Positions 45,480-53,521 of a DNA stretch of 64,000 nt are shown piece after piece (positions within the stretch are counted from its first letter, which is position 1; the number at the start of each line of letters is the position of its first letter). The notes below the pieces were generated by a model. The model was not told the origin of the DNA and searched no databases. It worked only from the letters and a program-made list of their open reading frames with translations. The stretch covers positions 682,001-746,000 of the forward strand of contig NZ_CP090977.1 in the NCBI RefSeq assembly GCF_021513255.1, written 5' to 3'. The position numbers were made by a program, and so were the translations under genes. Source of the DNA: Planococcus sp. 107-1. Its GTDB lineage: Bacteria > Bacillota > Bacilli > Bacillales_A > Planococcaceae.

Positions 45480-46686
45480 TGGAAATCCTCCTTAACTTCT
45501 TGCAAAACTTGTACAAAGTCAATTCCTTTTGTATATTGATGCCGGTTTAAAATGAAACGATTGGCGATTGAAATGCATATTTTTTCAGCTTTAATTCGCT
45601 GGTGATGATCGAGTCCCGTTATATCTTTTACTTTTGCCAATCCGACGATTCTACGATTGAGCTCTAATCCGGCCATCCCAGCAGTATCATTCATAATGTC
45701 CTGAAGATAATATTCCATGAATTCGTCCGTTTTAGCTGCAAAAATCTCGCGGGCTTCGCGCTTCCAAACTTCTTTAAATTTCACTTGGAATAAATCCACT
45801 GTTTCTTGGATTGTATCTTCAATCCATTGAGAAAACTCTATCTTATTATTTGCTAATCCATTAACCCAAGAAAAGGTCAAGTTTGCAATTACATTTCCGA
45901 CATCGTATCCGATGGGACCGTAAAAAGCGAATTCAGGATCGATGACCTTCGTTTCTTTCTCAGTAATGAAAATTGAACCGGTGTGCAAATCACCATGCAA
46001 TAAACTTTGAGCTTTAGTCAAAAATAAATATTTTAGTTTTGCTACTTCTAATTTTAACGGTTCATTTTCATAAAGGCATTCTTTCACAAACTGAATATTT
46101 TCATCAAGAACTTCATTTCGATTATTTTGATCGAAGTAAGGTTCGGTGAAAACAAGGTCTTCTGAGATTTCGCAAAGTTCCGGGTTAATAAATGTTTCAA
46201 CACATTTCTTTTTCTCTTTATGCTCCATGATTACATCAGAAGAAGGCAAGAGGTTCTCAGCCATATATGTAGAGATATGGTCTGCAAAGTTCGGGAAAAT
46301 TTGATGATCCATTAGTGCAGTTCGCATAATGGTGAAATCACCTAAATCTTCCATTGCACAGCAGCTCATCACTTCATCAAAAAGATAAATTTTCGGAACA
46401 AAATGTGGTGTTCTTTCATAACTGAGCTGGAGCGCTCTAGTTTCGATTCTTATGCGATCAGTAGATAATTTTATATCCTCTGATATTCTCGCAGTATGGC
46501 CGGCCTGTTTAACAATAACAGATTTCTTGGTATCTAAATCTTTCACCCGAAAGACATAATTTAAATTCCCATCGCCAATCTCGATGGCTTCTAAATTATT
46601 TGAATCTCGCATAAAAGAAATATTTTTTTTACATAAGATTTAATTTCTTCCGTATCCATTAAAAAATATGTTGAAAATAATGCCAT
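45476..46686 (-). pseudogene. MtnK-like methylthioribose / 5-deoxyribose kinase, frameshifted
   Basis: Main frame: EIGDGNLNYVFRV (nucleotide loop), LLHGDLHTGSIF (catalytic Asp) and VIDPEFAFYGPIGYDVGN, close to B. subtilis MtnK. Its N-terminus is cut at 46612, but ATG 46686 has GGAGGG just before it and encodes MALFSTYFLMDTEEIKSYVKK in another frame. One base missing from the T8 run 46623-46630 joins them into about 403 residues. It phosphorylates the sugar at C1 with ATP. It is 16 bases after the permease gene. Confidence 0.88.
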
Positions 46687-46701
46687 ACTTTTTCCCTCCA
46701 A

Positions 46702-47721
46702 TTAATTTTTACGCCGTGTGTAATAAGTAGATGCCAATGCTAAAGCAAGTACTGCACCTTTAATAATATTTAATGAATAGTAAGGGACTGACATCATGAC
46801 TAATCCGTTTTCTAAAATACCAATCAATGTAGCGCCTACTAAAGTACCGATTGCATTCGGTTTGCCTTGGCCAGCAAAAGAAGAACCGATAAAAGCGGCA
46901 GCTACAGCTGGCATTAAATAACCACCGCCAGCATTAATTTGTGCAGAGCCGATTTGAGAAGCTAAAACAACTCCTCCTAGAGCAGCAAGTAAAGCAGAAA
47001 TAACATAAGCTAATGTCCGATAACGATTAACTGGGATACCCGAGAGGCGAGAAGCTTCTATATTTCCTCCAATCATGTAAAGGTAGCGACCGTGCTTTGT
47101 ATGTTTTAAGAAGAAATAAACAGATCCCACAACAATTAACATTAAAATGATGATATAAGGAGTTTGACTAATTAATGCAAATGCTGAAGGAATTGTTCCA
47201 TTAGTAGGAGTGCCGTCTAATCTAGGCATTCCAACGCTGATAGAACCACCGCCTGTATAGGTCATGGCTACACCTTCGACAATAAACATAGTCGCAAGCG
47301 TAGCGAATAAGTCTGGGATCTTAATCTTAACAATTAAAAATGCGTTAAATAGTGCTACACTCAAGGCGAGAATCAAAGCAAGTGCAATTGATATGCCTGT
47401 TGGCAAGCTGTACCATACAAAAAAGGAAACTACGAGCGAATTTGCTAATGTAGCGGTAGATCCAATAGATAAGTCAAATCCATTAACAGTGAGTGAAACG
47501 GTCAGTCCAATCGCGATAATGGTAACGATTGAAATACTTCTCATAATATTAACGATATTTGACCCTGTCATAAATTGCGGAACGGCTACTGCAAAAAATA
47601 CAATTAATACGACAATTGCAATTACAGTCCCCCAATTATTAATAAAGTTTAGGGGTTTTTGCCAAGGAGATTCTTTCTTTATAGGGTTGTCTATTTTGAG
47701 TGCTCTTTGTTCCATTTTCAT
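46702..47721 (-). CDS. ribose-type ABC transporter permease
   Basis: 339 residues with eight to ten hydrophobic segments of the BPD_transp_2/RbsC family. NGFDLSIGSTATLANSLVV and GGVVLASQIGSAQINAGGGYLMPAVAAAFIGSS are signature stretches. It overlaps the ATPase stop by 4 bases (ATGA), showing tight translational coupling. The single permease probably forms a homodimer, as in the ribose and autoinducer-2 systems. Confidence 0.9.
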   Translation of the reverse strand: MKMEQRALKIDNPIKKESPWQKPLNFINNWGTVIAIVVLIVFFAVAVPQFMTGSNIVNIMRSISIVTIIAIGLTVSLTVNGFDLSIGSTATLANSLVVSFFVWYSLPTGISIALALILALSVALFNAFLIVKIKIPDLFATLATMFIVEGVAMTYTGGGSISVGMPRLDGTPTNGTIPSAFALISQTPYIIILMLIVVGSVYFFLKHTKHGRYLYMIGGNIEASRLSGIPVNRYRTLAYVISALLAALGGVVLASQIGSAQINAGGGYLMPAVAAAFIGSSFAGQGKPNAIGTLVGATLIGILENGLVMMSVPYYSLNIIKGAVLALALASTYYTRRKN

Positions 47722-49222
47722 TGACCTCCTGTTGAATAAAACAAGATTTCTTCTTCGTTAGTCTCGCTAGTCACTAGCTCCTTAACAATCTGACCATCGT
47801 ACATCACATAAATACGGTCTGTTACATTTAAGATTTCATTAAGTTCACTGCTTGCGTAAATTATTCCTTTTCCTTCTTCCGCTAGTTTGGTAATGAGGTC
47901 GAAAATATCCCCTTTTGCTCCTACATCGACTCCTTTAGTAGGTTCGTCGAACATTAAGAGTTCCGCGTCAGTTAACAACCATTTTCCAACGGCTACTTTT
48001 TGCTGGTTCCCTCCGCTTAATAAAGATACTTTTTGATTTTCGTTAGGCGTTTTAATTCCTAAAGATTCAATAAGCTTACGAGCTTTTTCACGTTCTCGAT
48101 CTGGCTTAAGGATAGAGAAGGGAAGAGTGAATCTTTTTAAACTGGCTGCAGTCAAATTCGTAAAAACAGGTTCATCTACGAGGACGCCTTCTTTTCTTCG
48201 TTCTTCTGGCACTAAAGCAAATCCATTTTTTACCGCTTGTGAAGGGTTTTGATTTACTACCAATTTATTTTTCAAATAAATTTCACCAGATGAATTGGCG
48301 TTTTCTCCGAAAATGGCTTTGCACAATTCTGTTTTCCCTGCCCCTACAAGCCCAGCGATACCAACAATTTCATGCTCTTTTACTACTACAGAAACATTTT
48401 TTAAAAAGTTTGCTTCATCGGTTAAATTCGTGACTTTTAATAGGGTGTTGCCGATAGGGATTTGGTGTTTTTGATGTGCTTCATTAAAGCTCTTGCCTAA
48501 CATCAGTTCGATCACTTTTTTCTGGTTAATCGATTTTATTGCTTCAGTTGTAATCATTTTTCCATCTTTCATGATCGAAATTGCCTCGCAAATTTCAAAC
48601 AGTTCTGGCAAGCGATGAGAGATGAAAATAATTCCTAAACCCTGATTTTTACTCAACTCACGTACGATTCTAAATAACTCAGCAGTTTCTCTGTTGCTGA
48701 GAGGAGCTGTAGGTTCATCTAAAATAAGGAACTTTCGTTCATGTACAATAGCTCTTGCGATAAGTACCAATTGCTTTTCGGCCAGCGACAGTTGGTTAAC
48801 TCTTTTTTTGTATCAATGTTGACGTTGAGGCGTTCGAGTGTTGCTTTTGCCTTTTCATGCATATTCTTCCAAGAAACAAGGGCTTTGCCTTTCATTTCAT
48901 TAACCATCTCATCGAGCATGATATTTTCTGCAACATCTAAATATGGAATTAACGCTGTATCCACTTCCTGGTAAACAATGTCGATCCCGTATTTTTTTGC
49001 ATCACGGGGAGAATGAATCTCAAGCAATTGGCCATCAAGAAAAACTTGGCCAGTGTAGTGAGTATAAGCGCCTGATAAAACCTTCATTAAAGTCGATTTA
49101 CCCGCACCATTCGCACCGATCAAGGCACGAATTTCTCCAGAATCCATCGAAAAATCGACATTTTGAAGAGCTTTTACTCCTGGGAATTCGATTGATATAT
49201 CTTTCATTTCCAATACGGTCAT
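47718..49222 (-). pseudogene. ribose-type ABC transporter ATPase with two cassettes, frameshifted
   Basis: First frame: GANGAGKSTLMKVLSG (Walker A) and the Q-loop region DIVYQE. Second frame: NQLSLAEKQLVLIARAI (degenerate signature), LILDEPTAPLS (Walker B), then a full second cassette with GLVGAGKTELC, LSGGNQQKV and MFDEPTKGVD. The break is at the T7 run 48803-48809; one missing base gives about 500 residues, normal for RbsA-like ATPases. ATG 49222 has GGAGGG 10 bases before it. It energises import by the permease and binding protein around it. Confidence 0.88.
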
Positions 49223-49242
49223 CAAGTTGTTTCCCTCCAATT

Positions 49243-49267
49243 AAAAAGAGAGGGGAGGACCCTCTCT
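49243..49267 (-). terminator. intercistronic hairpin between binding-protein and ATPase genes
   Basis: On the minus strand AGAGAGGG-loop-CCCTCTCT runs into TTTTT. It is likely a leaky terminator that lets the binding-protein gene be expressed above the rest. Confidence 0.7.
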
Positions 49268-49274
49268 ATATGGA

Positions 49275-50354
49275 TTACTTTTTGAACTCTTTACGCAATT
49301 CATCCATCCAAGGCTCGTTATGATCGTCAGAAACGCCCCAACCTTCAATGATTTGATCCAGATTGAACATTGTTGTGTCTTCTTTTAAATCAGATTGCTT
49401 AATTAATCTAGCTTCTAAGTTGTAGCTTTCTGGCGTTTCATCACCAGCAAGTTTTTTCGCCAATAAACGCATATTCATTTGACCGATTAAAAATGGATCT
49501 ACTGCAGCTGTGGCTATCCAATTGCTTCCTTCTTCACGCATTAAATTAATGTCTTGGTTGGAAACATCGATCGAAACCATTTTAATATCGTCGCGTTTAT
49601 TATCTTTCATTGCTTTGTAAGCACCTTTAGCCATTTCATCCCAAGATCCCCAGACAGCATCAACTGTACCTTCAGGATATTTAGCTAAAATTGCATTCAT
49701 TTTTGTAGCAACATCGCCTTGCACGTCTTGCATATTTGTTGGTCCCACAGTCTCAAGTGTTTCGAATTTGCCTTCTTCTTCATATTGCTTATAAATTTCT
49801 TGGCGACTGTCTAAAGGGGGAACCCCAGGACCAAACCAAACTTTAATCACTTTAGGTTTGTCGCCTAAGGCAGCGATTTCATCCAGTGATAGTTCAGCGA
49901 GCTTATGATCGTCTTGGAATGTTTCGGTTACACCTTCTAGTTTTTTCCCGTCTTTTTCTGCCACAGTATCAAAGGTTACAACTTTCATTCCTTTATCAAT
50001 GGCAGGTTGAATCATATCGTAAGAATAGTCAGCTTTGCCGTGCGAAATAATAAGGCCATCGTAATCTTGTTGAATTGCTTGAGCTACTAATTCCTGGAAT
50101 TTAGCATCATTGTTTTCAGCAATCATTGTGTCCACTTTAAAGCCGAAAGCTTCTCCTTCTTGCCGAGCTCCATCTAAAAATTGTTTAGTATGATCGTCAG
50201 CTGGCAAGTTGCGAATGATTGCAATCTTTATGCCGCCTTGAACACTTTCAGGTACGTTTTCTAATTTTGTTGCGGTAGCAGTAGTTGTATCCGAGGAGTT
50301 ACAAGCACTTAATAATAGAACCAGCGACAATAATAAAAATAATAATTTTTTCAC
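49275..50354 (-). CDS. sugar ABC transporter substrate-binding lipoprotein
   Basis: 359 residues. A lipoprotein signal peptide ends in the lipobox LLSAC at about residue 17; the rest is a periplasmic-binding-protein-like domain (Peripla_BP_4) with QAIQQDYDGLIIS and VWGSWDEMAKGAYKAM. It should bind the sugar outside the membrane. GTG 50354 has AAGGGGGAT upstream; an extension to 50429 runs into the operator region and is rejected. First gene of the operon, with a catabolite-repressed promoter. Confidence 0.88.
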   Translation of the reverse strand: MKKLLFLLLSLVLLLSACNSSDTTTATATKLENVPESVQGGIKIAIIRNLPADDHTKQFLDGARQEGEAFGFKVDTMIAENNDAKFQELVAQAIQQDYDGLIISHGKADYSYDMIQPAIDKGMKVVTFDTVAEKDGKKLEGVTETFQDDHKLAELSLDEIAALGDKPKVIKVWFGPGVPPLDSRQEIYKQYEEEGKFETLETVGPTNMQDVQGDVATKMNAILAKYPEGTVDAVWGSWDEMAKGAYKAMKDNKRDDIKMVSIDVSNQDINLMREEGSNWIATAAVDPFLIGQMNMRLLAKKLAGDETPESYNLEARLIKQSDLKEDTTMFNLDQIIEGWGVSDDHNEPWMDELRKEFKK

Positions 50355-50382
50355 ATAAATCCCCCTTGTTAATGTTTTTTTA

Positions 50383-50417
50383 AAACATAAGTTGTTCGAG
50401 ATGAACATCTTATGTTT
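50383..50417 (-). promoter_or_regulatory. DeoR-type operator (35-bp near-perfect palindrome)
   Basis: Two 15-base arms (50383-50397, 50403-50417) with one mismatch flank GAGAT. The core TGTTC-GAGAT-GAACA (50393-50407) is a perfect match to GlpR/DeoR-type half-sites. It lies immediately downstream of the -10 box, a repressing position. Confidence 0.75.
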
Positions 50418-50418
50418 G

Positions 50419-50446
50419 ATTATAAACAATGTGTAAGCGCTGTCAA
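50419..50446 (-). promoter_or_regulatory. operon promoter with overlapping cre
   Basis: Minus-strand TTGACA (50446-50441), 16 bases, TATAAT (50424-50419): both boxes perfect. TGTAAGCGCTGTCA on the plus strand (50432-50445) matches the cre consensus with one deviation and covers most of the -35 and the spacer, so CcpA binding should block RNA polymerase. Confidence 0.85.
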
Positions 50447-50734
50447 TATATTTTCTGAAAATTTTTTATTGTTTTTAAATAGAAATAACTTTAATGTTAT
50501 TTTAAAATTATTCCGCTAGGAGAGGATTTTTAGAAGTATGCTAATTGATGAATTTGAAAGCTATAATTTAAAGTGAACTCGAGGGAAGAGATAGGATCAT
50601 ATTATTTAGAAAACAAAAGTACAGTTGATTTTTATTATTAGGATTTCGTTTAAGACATGATAGTTTGTTATATCTTTTTTGAAAGATCTCAAAAAGTATT
50701 TATTGGATTTCTTTCTACGCTTCAACTAATCGGA

Positions 50735-50828
50735 TTTACTGTCCGCCTGTTCGCAAATACTGTCCAAATGCTTCGGAATACTGTCCAACAGGGGACAAAT
50801 ACTGTCCGTTCAACATGTAATACTTGCC
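50735..50828. repeat. intergenic 21-bp repeat array, copy C (five units)
   Basis: AATACTGTCC or close variants start at 50735, 50756, 50777, 50798 and 50819, exactly 21 bases apart, in the same register, order and orientation as copy A, and highly similar between units too. It sits between the operon promoter and the terminator of an SDR gene. The stretch 50447-50734 is otherwise very AT-rich with nothing recognised. Confidence 0.9.
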
Positions 50829-50844
50829 GATCGTCGAATAAAAT

Positions 50845-50880
50845 AAAAAAAGCGCACTCCATTTTCAGGAGTACGCTTTT
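50845..50880 (-). terminator. terminator of the minus-strand SDR gene
   Basis: AAAAGCGCACTCC pairs with GGAGTACGCTTTT (one C-T mismatch) with T's on the minus strand. Confidence 0.8.
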
Positions 50881-50885
50881 AATCA

Positions 50886-51668
50886 TTAATATTTATAAGA
50901 TTGACCGCCGTCGATCGGAATGACGGTAGCGTTGATGAATTTCGCTGCATCGGAGAGAAGGAAAGCGACGAGGTTGCCGACTTCTTCCGGTTTGCCGAAG
51001 CGTTTCATCGGGTTGACGCTGACAAATTCTTTGCCTGCTGCTTCCCAATCATCGCCTGCCATTTGTTTCAAGGAGCCTTCGACCATTGGCGTCATGATGG
51101 CACCTGGTGCGATGGCATTGATGCTGACGCCGAATTGGCCGTATTCGATTCCGGAGTTGCGCGTCAAACCGACAACGCCGTGTTTGCTCGCTGCATAGCC
51201 AGACTGGTTGCCGACGCCGCGGATCCCGCCGACGGAAGCCGTGTTGACGATTGAGCCGTAGCCTTGTTCTTTCATCACTTTCAAGACATGCTTCATGCCG
51301 TAGAAAACACCGTTCAAGTTAACGCTCACGACTTTGTCGAATTCATCAGAGCCGAAGTCTTCTGTCAGATTCTGTTTGCCTTCGATGCCCGCATTGTTAA
51401 AGAATCCGTCGATCTTGCCGAATTTGTCGATGGTGAATTGAACATAGTTCTTCACTTCTTCTTCGTTCGTCACATTCGCTTCGACGATTTCAATTTGAGC
51501 TTCTGGAGCCGCTGCAAGGATTTCTTTTTTTGTGTCTTCCAAGCTGTTTTTGTTCATGTCGACAAGGACGAGTTTGCCGCCTTGTTGGGCGATGGAAAGT
51601 GCCGCTGCGCGTCCAAGACCGGAGCCGCCGCCTGTGATAATAACCACTTTATCTGTGTAATTAATCAT
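50886..51668 (-). CDS. short-chain dehydrogenase/reductase
   Basis: 260 residues. TGGGSGLGRAAAL, acidic LVDMNKNS (NAD-type), NNAGIEGK, catalytic Ser in TASVGG and YAASK, and a late PIDGGQSYKY. A classical SDR resembling levodione or cyclohexanol dehydrogenases. Transcribed away from a TetR gene at 51826, with a shared operator between. An AGGAGAGATATC stretch precedes ATG. It mirrors the SDR/TetR arrangement at 40.3-42.7 kb. Confidence 0.87.
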   Translation of the reverse strand: MINYTDKVVIITGGGSGLGRAAALSIAQQGGKLVLVDMNKNSLEDTKKEILAAAPEAQIEIVEANVTNEEEVKNYVQFTIDKFGKIDGFFNNAGIEGKQNLTEDFGSDEFDKVVSVNLNGVFYGMKHVLKVMKEQGYGSIVNTASVGGIRGVGNQSGYAASKHGVVGLTRNSGIEYGQFGVSINAIAPGAIMTPMVEGSLKQMAGDDWEAAGKEFVSVNPMKRFGKPEEVGNLVAFLLSDAAKFINATVIPIDGGQSYKY

Positions 51669-51785
51669 CTGATATCTCTCCTTTTTAATGGGTATGCTAA
51701 ACTGAATTTATTGGATCTATCGCTAGTGTAAGCCTTTGCACAAAGAGCTTCAATCAGTAAAAATAGCGAATGCGTTGAGTAATGC

Positions 51786-51806
51786 GACAGTTTCGTTGAA
51801 AGTGTC
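51786..51806. promoter_or_regulatory. TetR operator candidate 2
   Basis: A second 21-bp palindrome with the form GACAnTTTnnnnnAAAnTGTC, between the divergent SDR and TetR genes, the same design as at 41794. Confidence 0.65.
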
Positions 51807-51825
51807 GATTTTGGAGGTAAAGATC

Positions 51826-52422
51826 ATGGATGTGAAGAAAGAAAAGCTTTCTCCGCAAGCCGAGCGGACAAAGCATCAATTTAAGCAGGCGTTCACTGAG
51901 TTGATCAATGAAAAAGGATATAGCCATGTATCGGTGACGGACATCGTCCAGCGCGCGCAATATAACCGGGCAACTTTCTATCTTTATTATTTGGATAAGC
52001 CGGATATTACGGAAGAGCTGCGGAAAGAAATGTTCCAACAGATCAAGCGCACGAGCATGGAGCGCTACGAACCGGGCAAGGAAATTTCCACAGAATCGAT
52101 GGACGCCAATTCTTTTGAGCTCGTCGCATTCATCTATGACAACCGTTCGTTTTTCAATCTCTATTTGATGGAAGATACAATTCCTGGCCTGTATCAGGAC
52201 TTGCCGCGCGCTATCTTCGAGTTGTTCGAGGAACAATTCACGTTTACACCTATAGGCAACCATGATATCAATTCCTCTTCTTTTAAATTGTATATGGCGC
52301 ATGGAACAGCGGGTCTGATTCTTGACTGGGCAAGAAATGGCTATCAGAAATCACCGCACGAGGTATCAAAGGATCTGATCGGAATTTTGCAGGCGATTGC
52401 TTCAGGTTTTAAAGTTGGGTAA
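51826..52422 (+). CDS. TetR/AcrR-family regulator
   Basis: 198 residues. Helix-turn-helix at about 14-62 (VSVTDIVQRAQYNRATFYLYYLDK) and a C-terminal domain of the same TetR_C_7-like type as the regulator at 41.5 kb (YMAHGTAGLILDWARNGYQKSPHEV compares with its YGTIGYLSAWVNSDFQKSPSEA). ATG 51826 is set by GGAGG 8 bases upstream. The operator just before it implies self-repression and control of the divergent SDR gene. Confidence 0.88.
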   Translation: MDVKKEKLSPQAERTKHQFKQAFTELINEKGYSHVSVTDIVQRAQYNRATFYLYYLDKPDITEELRKEMFQQIKRTSMERYEPGKEISTESMDANSFELVAFIYDNRSFFNLYLMEDTIPGLYQDLPRAIFELFEEQFTFTPIGNHDINSSSFKLYMAHGTAGLILDWARNGYQKSPHEVSKDLIGILQAIASGFKVG

Positions 52423-52476
52423 ATTTCATTGCATCAATCACACGTAAAATGACTACTTAGGACAAAGGGGTTTCTT

Positions 52477-52929
52477 ATGGAAATAAATTTATTTGCAGAA
52501 AACGATTTCCAAAAATGCATCATCACTTTCATGGAAGTCTTCAACGCGGACCCATGGAACGACCAGTGGGAAGAAAGTAGAGCAGAACGCTACTTGATGG
52601 ATTTTGTCCGCACCCCGGGATTCATGGGGATTGTCGCAACGGAAGGCGAAGAAGTTATCGGTTTCCTTTTGGGTGCAAAGCGTGCTTGGTGGAGCGGGGA
52701 CGAATTTTTCATTTATGAGATGTGCGTTAAAGCAAGTGTGCAAAATCAAGGAGTCGGGAAAGCGCTGCTGAAGCGTCTGCTTGAAAAGCTGGAGTCAGAA
52801 AAAGTGGACAGTGTATCGCTCCTGACCGACCGCGGCATCCCGGCGGAAGCATTTTATAAGAACAATGGATTTGAGGAAATTGAACGGCTCGTGTATCTCA
52901 GTCGGGAAGTTCGGATGAATTTATCCTAA
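52477..52929 (+). CDS. GNAT-family N-acetyltransferase
   Basis: 150 residues: a single GNAT fold with the acetyl-CoA loop VQNQGVGKALLKRL (the Q/RxxGxG/A motif) around 86-100, preceded by the MCVKASV strand and followed by LTDRGIPAEAFYKNNGFEE. The acceptor cannot be told; small molecules or antibiotics are typical for stand-alone members. AAAGGGG before ATG. Followed by a membrane protein gene after 21 bases, perhaps cotranscribed. Confidence 0.87.
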   Translation: MEINLFAENDFQKCIITFMEVFNADPWNDQWEESRAERYLMDFVRTPGFMGIVATEGEEVIGFLLGAKRAWWSGDEFFIYEMCVKASVQNQGVGKALLKRLLEKLESEKVDSVSLLTDRGIPAEAFYKNNGFEEIERLVYLSREVRMNLS

Positions 52930-52950
52930 TTGAAAAGGGAGTAGACCCAA

Positions 52951-53472
52951 TTGATGGAAATAAATTACGACGTGACGGAAGAAGCATTTATTGATTTTAA
53001 TTTATACCATTCGAAAAACTCGAAAACCTATAGAAAGTCGATGGCATTGCAGCGCTTTCTGATTCCCGTGATGTATGTGATGCTGGCCGGGATTTTCTCT
53101 CTTATTTTGGATATGCCTCTGCTGTTTTTATTGATCCCCTTTTTGATCCTTTCAATTGTATGGGTGATTTTTTCACCATCGCTGTATTATGGGATGATTA
53201 AAAGGACAGCCCGTAAGATGATTCGTGAAGGGGATAATGGAAGCATGCTGGGAGAGCATTCGATGGTATTTACAGAAGAAGGCCTCAAAGAAATCAGTAA
53301 GACTGGCGAAGCTTCGGTTTCATGGTCCGGGATTGTGGATTTCGGAGAAGATGATTCGAACTTCTATCTGTACAATAGCAGTTTGTCCGCATATATATTG
53401 CCGAAAAAAGATCTGCAGGACGCAGAAACGTTAAGAAAGCTGATCCATGAGAAAGTGAAAAAAACAGCTTGA
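52951..53472 (+). CDS. YcxB-like membrane protein
   Basis: 173 residues. Short soluble head, two transmembrane segments (about 35-53 and 55-76), then a C-terminal beta-rich domain with EGLKEISKTGEASVSWSGIVDFGED and YLYNSSLSAYILPKKD, which is the YcxB pattern. Function unknown. TTG 52951 and ATG 52954 are both possible; AAGGGAG is 9 bases before the TTG. Confidence 0.75.
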   Translation: MMEINYDVTEEAFIDFNLYHSKNSKTYRKSMALQRFLIPVMYVMLAGIFSLILDMPLLFLLIPFLILSIVWVIFSPSLYYGMIKRTARKMIREGDNGSMLGEHSMVFTEEGLKEISKTGEASVSWSGIVDFGEDDSNFYLYNSSLSAYILPKKDLQDAETLRKLIHEKVKKTA

Positions 53473-53480
53473 TACATAAA

Positions 53481-53515
53481 CAAACCCGTTCCAGCAAAAG
53501 GCTGGAGCGGGTTTG
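53481..53515. terminator. hairpin between convergent genes
   Basis: CAAACCCG...CCAGC pairs with GCTGG...CGGGTTTG. T-runs are weak on either side, so it may work as a weak or processed 3' end. Confidence 0.55.
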
Positions 53516-53521
53516 TGCGTT

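Noticed and set aside
50355-50429. N-terminal extension of the sugar-binding lipoprotein
   Set aside because: It overlaps the operator and promoter, and the lipoprotein signal peptide starts at GTG 50354.
40165-50828. CRISPR array
   Set aside because: Units are adjacent 21-mers with only 11 variable bases between 10-mers, copies share the same variable parts, and no cas gene is present.
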